Assembly: GCA_963995505.1 (NCBI GenBank)
Contig: OZ023188.1
Span: 1,364,001-1,428,000, forward strand
Source: Hypericum androsaemum
Lineage: Eukaryota; Streptophyta; Magnoliopsida; Malpighiales; Hypericaceae
DNA length: 64,000 nt
Reading direction: 5' to 3'
In this document: in pieces, positions 36,885 to 48,624 of the stretch
Numbering within the stretch: the first letter of the stretch is position 1
How the letters are laid out: each line of letters begins with the position of its first letter
The notes under the pieces: generated by a model
The model's database searches: none
What the model saw: only the letters and a program-made list of their open reading frames with translations
What the model was told of the DNA's origin: nothing
Position numbers and translations under genes: made by a program

Positions 36885-37307
36885 CTAAAACCTACAGCGC
36901 CGACGTCGACACCACCACCGACAGAATTGACGGATAAGGAGGATGAGGAGGCAGGAGTAGGTGACCAGTAGGAAAGCCACCTCCACAACGATAACCATGG
37001 AGATGAGCGGCGTGCTGAAGTCCACGCTCCAGACGTTGACGTTGCGTGACGACGGAGCAGACTGACTAGCAGATGATGAGGAGTTGTCGGCGTGGTCATG
37101 GACATGGGTCCTATGGAGGCAGGAGTAGGTGACCAGTAGGAAAGTCACCGCCACAACGATAACCATGGAGATGAGCAGCGTGCTGAAGTCCACGCTCCAG
37201 ACGTTGACGTTGCTTGACAACGGAGCAGACTGACTAGCAGATGATGAGGAGTTGTCGGCGTGGTCATGGACGTGGGTCCTATGGATGGAGATGGTGATGG
37301 GGCCCAT
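36885..37307 (-). pseudogene. Captured membrane-protein fragment, tandemly duplicated (possibly ATL RING-H2-like)
   Basis: The minus-strand frame holds two copies of a 56-residue unit: RTHVHDHADNSSSSASQSAP, then NVNVWSVDFSTPLISM and a hydrophobic helix VIVVEVAFLLVTYSCL. The unit corresponds to a 168-bp direct DNA repeat (about 36949-37116 and 37117-37284). A Ser-rich luminal segment followed by one helix recalls the N-terminus of ATL-type RING-H2 ligases, but no RING is present, so the family is a guess. Confidence 0.35.
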
Positions 37308-38507
37308 AAGGGAGACGAAAAAGGAGAAGGGAAGTGAGCTCCGACCATCACAAATATATATATTTTCCTTTTCGCCTATTTAAATCGATGTAGTAATCTT
37401 TAGTGAAAATTACACGGGTAAGAGAGTATTCATCCACAATATGTCATTGAACCCCCAGAGAATCTTGAGATGTCGTATAAGATGATATGCAACCAGTTTT
37501 TGGTATATATGTATTTTGCATTCACGATCAACAAAGCACAACAACAAATAATTAAAAATACCAGTATTTAACTACCCGAGCATGTCTTCAGTCATGACAG
37601 TAGTACATTGCCCTTTCAAGCGGTGTTTCAAGAAAGAACACTAGGGTGGCAAGAGAGGTAATGTTGCTGATAAAGTTAAAACATTTACAAAAAATATCGT
37701 GTACAAAGAAGTTCTTATGACGTTTTAGGTAAATTTAAAAAAATATAATTAAATATGTAAGAAAACATCTTATTCATGTACAGCTTCAAAAAGAAAATTA
37801 ATAAATGACATATTTTACGAGTTTTAAAACAAAACGGCACTCGCATTACGCGTGCGTCTTTACTAGTCATAATTAAATCAACCCTAAATATTGTTGTAGA
37901 TTACGTCTTTGTATCGTTCTTTGTAATAAAAGTTTGTTATTGATATCCACTATCTTCATCGAAGTAAGATTGTTTTCATGGGCTAAGAGTTCGAAGGATG
38001 CCGAGAGAATTTTATGAAAAAGAAAAAAACACGTGGTTCTTCTGTGTTAGTTTTTTCCTTATGAGATAAGCCAACTTCTCTCTTTGTTTGAATCCATTTA
38101 CTTAAAAGGACTTGGGAGTTGCACAGTAACCTCCGACTCTTTGTAGAAGAAGCGCGCGTCTTTAGAATATCTGTCTCAATATTTATAAACAATGGTTTTT
38201 TAGTCTACCGAATACAAAGGTAAATTTCACTTATCTTTGGCCCACCCTAATCTTAGGTCCGGTCTGCATTGGATTGGACCGGGGTGTCTGACATGTGGGT
38301 CTCTAACATGACTTAACCTACCGTCCGGCCCATCAACCCTTCTACCGTGTCCTGACATACAAGTGAATCAACAAATATCCCAACAATCTTTTTGAAGTTC
38401 CAAAGAAACACAAATGTACTGTTTTTGAAAGGGGAAACCAAAGGTAACAATTCCTCGGTTTTTCTAAGTATAAGTCGACTTTATTTTAACCTTGATAAAT
38501 TATTTTA

Positions 38508-39012
38508 CCAGTTGATAAAAGTTTTCTTATCTCGCCTATCCAAACGACTCTAGTACACGACTTTTTTAATGATATTTTTTAAGTTGGTAGAACAAAATCG
38601 AATTGAGCGAATCCAATTCAAACAAAATTTCAATGCGCACTTCCCATTTTCAGTACTTGCACTACTTACTCCCACGTACAGTGACCTCTGCATCTCCCAT
38701 TCACCCATTAGTCAACAGTCACAACTCTGACACCCCACCACCCACCTCTCTCCATTTCTACACTATTATATATTTTTACTAATTGAATTTATTTAAGAAA
38801 GTTTATTTTTAAAATTTATGTAAAAAATAATATGATAAGAGTCGGTTATTAAAATAAATTTCGATAATATTTGATCCAGAATATTAAATTTAGAGAAAAA
38901 AAATATTTACCCTCAAAATATAAACTCCCTGGCTCCCCACCCCCCTCTTTATTTTTTTCCTAGCTCCCCTTGTTCACTACTCCTCCCCTTCACTATACTG
39001 GCTTTCCCTACA
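38508..39012. other. Intergenic / promoter of the MAKR-like gene
   Basis: AT-rich. AAATATAAA near 38915 is a possible TATA element about 90 bp upstream of the ATG at 39013, followed by a CT-rich leader. Confidence 0.4.
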
Positions 39013-40240
39013 ATGGAAGCCTTCGGCTTGCTCAAGTACTGGAAGGCCGGAGGAGGAGGAACCGACACCTTCCTCCCATCCTCACGCGCCGCCTCCACAA
39101 CCATCCTCACAGCAACCGCCGCCTCCTCCTCCGACGAAGAAGAAGAAGACAATGACGACTTCTTCGACCTGGAGTTCGCCGTCCTCGACGACGACGACAA
39201 AAACGACGCTGCCCCAGAAGAAGACTCGGACGTCGACGATGACGCGGCAGAAGAAGAAGAAGACGACCGGACGACAGTTTCCCCCTCGGACGACCCGGCG
39301 TCCGAGCCACGTCCTCCACCTCCAGCTCACCAACTCCCCTCCCTGACCAAGTTCCGCGTCTTCTTATTGGGCCTCAAGAAGCCCAAAGTTGAGGCCCAAA
39401 AGCAGGAAGATGACGTCACCAGGAACGGGAAGCTCTTCACGGTGGACGAGGTGCCCCTCGTTTCGCTGTTTAGCAGCAGCAGCAGGAAGGGGACCAAAAC
39501 GACGCCGGTTTCCAAAGAAGGTGTCCAGAGGTACTTGAAGAAGGTGAAGCCTCTCTACGTGAAGGTGTCCAAGCTCAGGTCCTCCATTTCCGGCGCCGGC
39601 GAGGAGAAGCAGGCGAGCTTGCCGTTGAGGGTGGTGCACAAGCACTTGGGGAAGAGCAGGTCAGGCTCTTTGTTGGCTGTCTTGTCGCCGGCGACGGCGG
39701 ATCCGGTGGCCGGCGGCGGCGGCGGGGTTGTGTCGAAGAGGAGGGACGACTCGCTGTTGCTGCAGCAGGATGGGATACAGGGGGCTATTCTCCACTGTAA
39801 GAGATCCTTCAACGCCTCTCGAGGTAATTAAATTATCCTAATTAGTTGAATTTGAATTTTTACTTTTAACTGACCTCATTTTTACCGACTAATTATCCAG
39901 TAAATGTGCATCAATTGGTCTCTGTTTGTTTTGGTCAAAATTAATTGTTCTATATTTGATGATATAAATCCAAGAATTATTTAATTCTTATCAGCCTTGT
40001 GAATAAAAAAGACATAACATAAAATTGAGAGAGCCAAGTCTTTTTCAATATTATTTCTATTTTTTCATATTTTTCACATTTAAATTTACTATTTTTAATA
40101 TGGCAATATAATTATTTTCTCTTACCCTAGATAAGGACGTCTCTCTGATACCAAGGTCATCCAGCGATCCGGCGTCGCACGAGAAACTCACGGAATTGCT
40201 GTCCCGGAAGCCGTCCGATTGCCACGGGAGAGGCAAATGA
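39013..40240 (+). CDS. Membrane-associated kinase regulator (MAKR) family protein, 306 aa, 2 exons
   Basis: Exons 39013-39823 and 40131-40240, joined at CGA G|AT AAG with GT-AG sites. The N-terminus MEAFGLLKYWKAGGGG and the FFDLEFAVLDDD block are MAKR hallmarks. The FFDLEF motif and long acidic tract are shared with BKI1/MAKR proteins. The middle has LTKFRVFLLGLKKPK and KVKPLYVKVSKLRSS, basic stretches that in this family bind the plasma membrane. The C-terminus KRSFNASRDKDVSLIPRSSS, DPASHEKLTELLSRK resembles the conserved receptor-kinase-interacting tail. MAKR proteins are unstructured regulators of receptor kinases such as BRI1 and are released from the membrane on signalling. It looks closest to MAKR2 in my recollection. 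The acidic tract (39137-39270) is microsatellite-like GAA/GAC, prone to length change. Confidence 0.8.
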
Positions 40241-43022
40241 CACTTCTCCGTTTCCTTTCCGTTTAGTCGAATATTAATTAGTAATAACTGCGGTAATTAT
40301 TATCGAATACTTGGAAGCAGATCTTCAATTTAGGCCTGAAGAGGTAGGGACGGTGTGAGGCCATGTGATATATAGTGGGCCCCATCGTTTTATTAGATGT
40401 GTGTTCTTTTAACCTCGGTTAAATTCTCAGTAGTGCCTTTTAACCTCGGTTATATGTTCGTTTCTCTTATACTCGGATCAACACTCTTTATGTGGGGAAA
40501 ATGCCGAAATGAGCGATCAGTGGAAATAATTTCTGTCAGTGATTAGTTAGATGTCGTATTTTTTTTTATTTTTTTACCTTATGGTTAATTTTACGTCTCA
40601 GTAAATGTCGTGATACCTCGGTTTTGTATCTTTTTAATCTTCTTTTGAGTAGATTCTAAGTTTGGTGGCCAAGTAAAAGCTTTCACGATTTCGTTGCAAC
40701 GTTAATTGACTTTTTTAAGTATATTGCTTTAAGGTTTTGAATTAGATATGAAAATTCTAATATAATATTTGAGAGAGTTGATCTAGTGTCTATTATTGTA
40801 TTCGCATGATCTCTATTTTATCGTTAAAGTTTTAGATTTGATATGAAAATTCTAATAATACTTAGTTTTAACCGGATGCAAATGAAAGTCTCCCTAGCTG
40901 CCTTGCCATTTCGGGTGACTGGAAATGACAAATGAGCTGATACTTATTTCCTAGAGGTCCTCTCTTTGGGGGAATTGGACAAATTAAGCAAGAAAAATAA
41001 AGGTGGAGTCGTCCTTTTTTTTGAAAAACTGGAGTCGTCCTAGTAGTACGTGAACGTCAGGTAAATTTTTTTTTTTGAAAGAACGTCAGGTAAATTAGGG
41101 GCCTTCTTTATTATACTTTCCGGTTCTATTTCATTGCTGTGGCCCTCGAATGATTTAAATGCTGCCTTTCGTGGTCAGCGAAGTTGGGAAAGTAAACAGT
41201 AAAAGTGGCTACTTTTTGTTGATTTCCCAAGCTCTCTTGGTTGTGAGGGTGAGAACTGAGAAGTTAAGATGGGCCACGTGCCATGGATTTTTTTTAGTTT
41301 ACACGATCTAGTATCGAGCTTATTGGATCGATTAATCTAGATTCGAATCGGATATAACTTGTGAAAGGTGATAAAATTCTTTCAACAAGTATTCAATATT
41401 GTTGCTTTTCAAAAAATTCTAACATGAGATCTGATTAATATAGAACAACATTCCTACCAAATTATGTAAGTGTTAATAAAATAGATCATGGATCATTCTT
41501 TAATAAATAGTTAATCTATTTGGAAAATCTTTAAGCATGCTATTTAAATTTAATCAAAAATCTCAATTTCAAAATTTTTAGATATAGTCGTATTAAATAT
41601 TTGTTCAAAAATAATATCTCTATAGTATATTTATTATGCGGTCTAATCAAATCCTCGGAACCGGAGAAGGGTGGTAATAAAATAGGTGCATTAATCCTGC
41701 TGCACACACAACTTGTGTTTTCTTTGATCAAATTGATAAGGTCGGAAGATTGAACTTGTCCGTTTCTGGCAAGTCTTTTCGTGTCGCATCAGCCTAAACA
41801 TTCCTTTTACTTTTTTGCCTTTTGACCAAAGGATAAACTAATACACATTAATATATTGAGATAATGCTCTTATTAACCCTTTCTCTTTTTTTGAAAATAT
41901 TAAGATGCAACACCAAGCAGCGTAGCTTTCAATTTCACAAATTCAGGTGACTAAGGTCAATGCAATTCATGGGGTAATGTGACAGTTTTCTCGACATCTT
42001 TGTCGGAGAAAACAGTTCAAGCATATGCATGAGTTGGTAGCTGGTGGTCTTCTATTAAATGCTGTGACCCTAACAAATAACGTAATCATAAAAACTTCTT
42101 CCACTTTTTTATAAGTAGAGGTTAATTTTGTTAATAAATAACATTAACACCATTCATCTGAACTTTTTAATATTTGGACCATATGGTAATGCACTTCAAT
42201 TGCAAGATTCTCATTCTACATTCTAGTTCTTAGATTAACCGGTAGTAACTTATTCTAATTTAACAATATGTCTCAATTTTGAGCTATACGAATACATTCG
42301 TGTTAAATATTTATCGCATAAAAAATTTGTCGTCGTACAAATATCTTATCCGACTTAAAATGTGATTTGTCCGTTCAGTAATTTTCTTGATGAATTTCTT
42401 CCCCCGTGTCAACGTACATGCATGTGCAAGGGGGAGGGGAAATGGAATGGTTATCCATACTTCCTGGAAGAGCAATGAACTGGGCCAATTTCATGTTCAT
42501 GCACCTACTCACTTACAATAACAAGATTATGTTTCCCCAACGCTATTAGAGTCGAAACAATTCTTCAAGCTTAACTATATAGACATGTGTACATCCCGGT
42601 GGATTCGCTCACATCCCAGGGTTGATATGTATGCGCTTATTTTGCTACTTGTTTGGTCAATTAAAGGCTACCGTTAAGTTGAAAAATATTTAGACTACTA
42701 ATTTTTCTGTTTTCAATAAAACATAGAAAACAAAAAAGAATTATTTTTTCTCCTAGTCGTATCATGTATGTAGTGTCCTTTTCTATAAAACAAGCTTGAC
42801 TTTTAGGTGTTATGTATCATGTATGTATGCAGTATAATAACTGACATTATGTTGAGCAATTTTATGGGTAGTCATTTTACGGCAGACACTTCCTTTTATA
42901 AAGAGGTTAATTCATATTTAGGAGTTACTATCTGGTCCATAAGACGGAACCTATCTCTTATGCAGCTAATGATGTACTAGTGAATATCATAGTAACAATG
43001 AATGACTACTTGGCTATTATCA
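40241..43022. other. 2.8 kb AT-rich intergenic DNA, no gene seen
   Basis: No gene-like frame on either strand and no transposon ends recognised before the TSD at 43023. Confidence 0.55.
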
Positions 43023-43031
43023 TTTAAAAAA

Positions 43032-44312
43032 AGGTAAATTATCTCCCAGTCCCTGGTATTTGGTCATTCTCTCTCTAGAATTCCTACATTTTAAAAATCC
43101 ATGTTGACGTCCCTCGTCTTTGATTTTAGAAACTCTCGGGTCCCTTGTTGACGTCATCGACTTTTTTTTTTTATTTTTGATCATGGAAATTACTATTATA
43201 CATCTCTAGTCATCTTCTCAGGAGAAAAACTCTTCCGATCATTTTTTCCGGCGAACAAACACCAATTCCGGCAAGAAAAAAAATTCATCTTCCCACCGAG
43301 AAATCAATCATACCAAACACTAAGCATCAAAAAACAAAAAAAAAATCAACAAAAATCAGTGTCCCATATCCAAAACCAACAAACGCAGCATCCAAAACTA
43401 ATTTCAAAACCAACAATCAACAATCGACATCTTCCCTTCTTATGTTTCAATTAGAGAAATTAGGGTTAATTACAGACCAAGACCCTGTGAACCATTGGCT
43501 TAATCACCAAGTGGGAGACAGACGGGCGGTCGCTGCAGGCTGTTGCACTTGCGTCAACACCGTTCATGGACTTGCTCCTGTTTGGGCATCGTCGTCTGGA
43601 CAAAATTTATTCCGGCCATGACATAAACCCCCAATCGATCTCAGTGTAGCTGCTTCTTTTCTTCCGCCATTGACTGACCAATAGAGAGGTAAAAATCAAC
43701 ATCGTCGCGGACCCATCATCGTCGACGTTGAAGGTGGAACGGGGCCGCTATTGTTGGAATGGGGCTCGCCGCCGTCTCCTCGAAGCTATTCGCCTCCATA
43801 AACTAAACGATCCAACAACAAGAACCCTAAAAGTTTTGCCCCAATTTGCTCTCGTTCTGTAGTCACCGACGCAGGGGCGAGCTCCTGGAAGTGGTCGTCA
43901 TCGAGTTCCTGGATGTGGTCGTCGTCGAGCTCCTGGATGTGGTCGTCGTCAAGCTCCTGGAGTCACCGACGCTACACTCGATTCGTCGTCGGAGCGGGTG
44001 CATATCAAGGAGTCTTGCCTTGGGGAGTGGGTCGAGGAGTTCTGAGGGGGAGGAAAAAGGGGGAGTGGTCGTCAGAGCTGGATGTTTGGTTGCCGGAGTG
44101 GTCGTTGTTGGGAAAGTATTTTTTTATTAATTTATTGCAAGGGTATTTAAGTAATTTCAATAACAAAAAATTGAAAAAAGAGAGCCGATGACATCAGCCA
44201 GGACCCGAGAGTTTCTAAAACCAAAGACTGGGAACGTCAGCATGGATTTTTGAAATGCAGGGATTCTAGGAGGAGGATGACCAAACACCAGGGACTAGGG
44301 AGTAATTTACCC
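43032..44312. mobile_element. MULE-like element 3, with perfect 9-bp target-site duplication
   Basis: The left end AGGTAAATTATCTCCCAGTC and right end inverse GGGTAAATTACTCCCTAGTC open inverted repeats of about 170-190 bp that include CCCTGGTATTTGGTCATTC, AACTCTCGGGTCC and GACGTCATCG. Flanks TTTAAAAAA at 43023-43031 and 44313-44321 are identical 9-mers, diagnostic of Mutator-like insertion. The interior is a GC-rich non-repeated stretch (43480-44110), probably captured genomic sequence whose source I cannot identify. It contains a 24-bp tandem repeat. No transposase. Confidence 0.9.
43890..43965 (+). repeat. 24-bp tandem repeat inside MULE 3
   Basis: About three units of GAGCTCCTGGATGTGGTCGT-type sequence (GTCATCGAGTTCCTGGATGT, GTCGTCGAGCTCCTGGATGT, GTCGTCAAGCTCCTGGA). 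The period is divisible by three, so artefactual frames arise. Confidence 0.7.
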
Positions 44313-44919
44313 TTTAAAAAATTGCGTGCCTCGTAAATTTTTTTTGGCAAAACCCCAAATCAATCGCATCTCGACCGACCCAACCTACAACCGTGGCCAA
44401 CCAGTGTCCGAGAATGAAAAAAGGTCGATATCTTTTAGGGGAAAAAGGGTATTTAGGTTAATATCTTTTAGGGGAAAAAGGGTATTTAGGTTGATTTGTC
44501 AACTACGGCTCTACATAGTATTGAATTTTTTTTCCCACCAAGCAAAGATTTTCAATTTGTGCAAAGAATAAGAATCGACCTACCGACTTCTAACAAATGA
44601 AATACTGTTTCCATCTTACCCAAAAGCACTGTATTCAACCATCCGTTTGGCCTAACAAAGTCCGTTAGATTCAGCAAGAAGACCGCGCCGGCTGAAGCCA
44701 AGACGATGCGTCCGACAACTCTGAGAATTATGTTTGAAAGTCGGAAAGGAGTCGTGTTCATCTACTTCTGATCTTCAACGATCTTTCCATTCAATCCGAA
44801 GTCGGTCCGAAGAACATAACGAAACTTAAGGAGGCTAATCACCACATGAAAGCAGAAAATAACTGCTCTAGGAATACATTGATTGTATATAATCTACTGC
44901 TACAAATATCAAAACAACC
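44313..44919. other. Spacer with a 33-bp tandem duplication
   Basis: ATATCTTTTAGGGGAAAAAG plus GGTATTTAGGTT occurs at 44428 and again at 44461. Otherwise no feature; the last part is probably 3' UTR of the L25 gene on the minus strand. Confidence 0.6.
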
Positions 44920-46528
44920 TTATTTAGATCTCTTCTCAGAAACTCTGCCTCCCATGATCTTACAAATAGGATGCTCTGCAGGTAGAATGGGCTTTAAATC
45001 TGGATGAACATTAAGATCTCCCACTGTCAACTTCTGTCCGACGTCCAATTCGCTAAGATCGACATCAATGTATGGGGGAATTATGTCTGCTGGGCACAGG
45101 AACTTGACTGTCCTCTTAATGGTGTTCAAGAATGAACCTGTTGAAATATAAGAAAAGGAAGAGCACAACAGTATTACATATTACATGTCGGCAACAAGAT
45201 TACAATGTATACATTCATAAACATCACTAGTTCCCTGGTTCTGTTTAATATGCTCCCAGCGCTGTTTCAACGCAATCAGCTTATAGTCTAAAGAAAAGCT
45301 TACATATCTCTCGATTCTCTCCCTTCCCGTGCCTAGAGAGTACAATCAAAAGGCCTCGGGCTGTCAAGACCTTAACTTGGCGACATCTATAAGAAGTTCA
45401 GCCTATATATTTAAGTGTTTTTCCTTACTCCGTGTAGTAGAAACGACAGGGGAATCTCCGAGTCAGAAAGAGAGAAATCATCTCGATTTACGCAGGACTT
45501 TCACAACCAGACTCGTACAAGTTAAGCTCATCAATCAACAGACTAGACGCACAAGGTACCCCCAAAAAACATTTTGTTTCCTAGTAGATTGCACAACAGA
45601 TATTACAGAGATAGATCCTTCAAGCTTCCGATGCTGCAGTCGAGAGAAGACTTATCCAGTAATTTTCACGAGATGCCTTAGGAGTTAGGAGATGCAATGT
45701 AATTAGCTAAACCCGGGAGAGAGCCGTTGGTGTATCCCATGGCAAGGATTGACATCCAGATTAATCTCAACCAAATATCACAATCCGCCGCCAATCAGAT
45801 ACAGTGTGCTTCTTTGAAACTACCAAACGACAACTGAAATCTATGAATTTCCCAGCTAATCACAACAACTCAATATGAAATCATCAGATCAAGATAAGAG
45901 CTAAAGCTACCTTTTCGAAGCCCAGGAGAGACGTCCTCGCCTATAAACACAAGAGGAACTTCGACCTTCAACAAAGCACTTGAAGGAGCCCTTATAAATG
46001 TCACATTCAGCGGCGCATCGTTCTTCGGATGCAAGTGAAGCTACACACAAACATTACAACATTCAGGACCAAATTAAAAGGGGAAATGAGGGGGGAATGC
46101 AGGAGGTATACCAATCGGGGCAAGACCCGGACTTGCTCGATGATGTCGGGGGACCCGAACTCCGGCCGGACCTCGACGTTAAACAGCCTGGAGAGGAAGA
46201 AAGCCCTGCCCATCTTCGTGACGGTGTTCCTAATCTGGTTGCTCTGCACGGAGATGAGCCGCTTGTTGCCGCCGTGCTGCCCGTCCTCCTGCTCGAACAC
46301 GATGCTCGGCACGCGCCCCAGCTTCCGCTCCTTGGCGGCGATCGACTTCCCGGAGTCGGCGCGCGGGATCGCCTCGATCGTCTGGGCCGGGCCGGGCATC
46401 GGGTGGCCGTCAAGGTAGGTCAGGGGAGGCGGCTCCTCGTCTTGGAGGGCCGCTGCCGCCTGGGACAGGTGGCGGTTTCCGGTGAGGGTTTTGGACCTCA
46501 GGGCTGTGAGGCGGGTGAACCGGAGCAT
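44920..46528 (-). CDS. bL25-domain ribosomal protein, probably mitochondrial, 254 aa, 3 exons
   Basis: Minus-strand exons 46528-46112, 46040-45911 and 45137-44920, all GT-AG and in frame. MLRFTRLTALRSKTLTGNRH is Arg-rich, lacks acids and resembles a mitochondrial presequence. The body includes IEAIPRADSGKSIAAKERKL and GRVPSIVFEQE, the start of the L25/TL5-type domain. It continues with LISVQSNQIRNTVTKMGRAF, LHLHPKNDAPLNVTFIRAPS and the C-terminal IIPPYIDVDLSELDVGQKLT / LNVHPDLKPILPAEHPICK. In bacteria bL25 binds 5S rRNA. Plant proteins of this type are annotated as Ribosomal protein L25/Gln-tRNA synthetase anticodon-binding domain proteins. An upstream in-frame start would need a non-ATG codon, so the ATG at 46528 is chosen. 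Confidence 0.85.
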
Positions 46529-48624
46529 GGTTGCGGTTGGGGGCTTTTTGGTAATTTGCAATACCGGGGTTTTGTGAGAAATGGGAGGTTTTTCGAGGGC
46601 GGGGGACGGTTGGTGGAGGAAGGATAAATTTGGAATTTTAAATTTCTGTTGTGGGCTGGGCCGGCATTTGTTGAATCATTTGGGCTGGACGGCCCTAACC
46701 TCGTAACGGGCCCATCTTGGTCCGGTTCCGGTGGATATTCTCGCTGAAATGCTATATTCTCCTGGGTCAGCCGCCCGTACAGTGTGCCGAATACCGATCG
46801 TACCCTCCGTTTAACGTTGCCGTGTTGGGGGCAAAAGGCATGAGAGTGGTGAAATTAACGTAAACCAAGATGGCCAAAACTGGAAAATATCGAATTCCAG
46901 GCAATTGCCATTTAGGCAATGGTGGTCAACCAAATAGAAGGGGAACATAACAGTTGGTGGGTTGCAACTCGCAAGATGGGGTTGGTTCCCAGGAGAAATG
47001 TCCAGCAACTTTGGCCTTGGAATTGGAGCTGGAGGAGTGGAGAGAGGGGGGATTCACTTGCCTCTTCTCGGGCATTTTAACGAGGTAACACTTTTTGACC
47101 TGTGAGTAATGACAATGTGGTTAACCGATTTCGAGTTTTTTATAACGGATCAATTTTAAATAAAATTTTACATAATTCGAATTTAGATTAATCAGAACGG
47201 GAATTTAGTGATAAACTCTAATAGTTCCTCCCCTCGATGCATTTGTTCCCTCTTAAGCCAGCTCAATCAAGTACTAGTAGAATCTTCTTTTCTTGCATGA
47301 TTATCTTCAGCGAAAGCCCAAGATTTTAGGCCTAATATATTACACTTCAACTGCGTTCAGGAAAGGAAAGAAGATGAGACGAAAAGCGAGTATTTTGAGA
47401 AACTAAAAGAAAGAAAGTATGATCCTAGTTTTTTGCTTTATAAAATTTACTTTACGAACTAATTTAAATTTAAGATAAATAGAACTTTTAAAAAAATCAA
47501 AATTTTTGCTTTGTGTAGTTTGATGGATATTATAATGTGATTCGTTTTGTTTAACAATTCAGTATTTTTAAACGTGTGGTATCGTAATAAGATTCATTTT
47601 TTATTTTTAGTTTTATTTTTTGAAATTCAGTGGTTCAAAACCTTGCCAACCACTATGAAATTACAAGTGTTTAGGCTAAGTTGGGACGATTGGAATTTTA
47701 GTTTTCCAGTAATATCTTTCATTATAAAACATATGGTTAGACTTCGGTCTTCTCGAAACTTCGTTTCATACCAAGCTACGGAGACCCCAATTTTGACATT
47801 GCAAATTACTTTATAGTTATCACATATTTTATCACGAGAAATCTCTTTGCTTGGCACCTAAGGTCTATAAAAATTAGAATAAAACACAGAAAGTCAAAAA
47901 CTACGAAAGAGTAGCATCAAGAAAGAGACACCTGCCATGTTGGTTACGTTATTAATGCTCCAATAAGTAATTATTTTATTAGTTTTTTATAATATCTTGT
48001 TGTTAAAAAATTAAGTGATTTAATTGTAACATTTGTATTTTTTATTTTGCTTTTTGACAAAAATTACGAGATAAGTTTATAGTGTAATTTCATGATCGGT
48101 AACCCTGCAAAATTTATCAATGGAAACTGGAGCGTTATGTTACCATAAAATGATCAATTTTGACAAATTGTTGTTGTTGAAATTTTTTGACAAATTCGAT
48201 CAAATGAATTACCGAAAAATTGTTAAAAGAAAATATTGCGGTCGTTGTCTCCACATGTCGGCAAATTACAAGCCCAAGTACGTGAATACGCTTTTTTCCG
48301 ACACGTGTACAGCCAAATCACCAGACGTCCCATTCACGGAGCCGTCCTCAGCCGACGTATCCCCCCAACCAAACCCATAATAAAGAACGAGCCGTCGAAC
48401 CGTCAAGTCCCGCCTTCGATAAAATCCAACCCAACGGCCCAGATCCTTCCCATCTTTAAATAAATAAATAACTTGCGATCTTTAGCAAAACCCCAAAACG
48501 CACACAAAGTTGGAGAGAGAGAAGAGAGGCGTCCATAAAGTGTGAAGCGAAGTTTCCACCTCCAAGGACACGCGGTCGTTTCGGGCGAGATTTTGAGCGG
48601 TTAGGGTTTGGGAACTCGACGAGG
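46529..48624. other. Intergenic between divergent L25 (minus) and RTNLB (plus) genes
   Basis: Holds both promoters. The part near 46.6-47.1 kb is GC-richer, the rest AT-rich. TTTAAATAAATAAATAAC near 48456 could serve as a weak TATA for the reticulon gene. No other gene seen. Confidence 0.5.

Larger units (their letters stand above)
35429..37866. mobile_element. Helitron-like insertion with captured gene fragments
   Basis: Relative to copy A (29205-29225) a 2438-bp block interrupts ATAATTCTAG|TCA. The right end reads GGCACTCGCATTACGCGTGC then GTCTTTACTAG|T. That is a short GC hairpin about 7 nt before a terminal CTAG followed by T, which resembles a Helitron 3' end (hairpin, CTRR, T). The left end TGTTACTATAATAATG follows a host TCTAG. 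The CTAG at both edges means either a 4-bp duplication or coincidence of the Helitron end with the host site. No long inverted repeats or LTRs are present. The interior is a patchwork of GC-rich gene-derived pieces and AT-rich filler. Confidence 0.55.
33580..38507 (+). repeat. Segmental duplication, copy B (interrupted by two insertions)
   Basis: Matches copy A (28809-30355) in blocks 33580-33909, 35341-35428, 37867-38220 and 38236-38507. The intervening 33910-35340 and 35429-37866 are insertions, precisely delimited because copy A preserves the uninterrupted junctions. Confidence 0.85.

Noticed and set aside
39082..39812. Multiple minus-strand frames opposite the MAKR-like exon
   Set aside because: Shadows of the acidic repeat-rich coding sequence; no independent support.
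45998..46627. 209-codon plus-strand frame opposite bL25 exon 1
   Set aside because: Crosses the L25 exon, intron and promoter without domain similarity; a GC-driven shadow.
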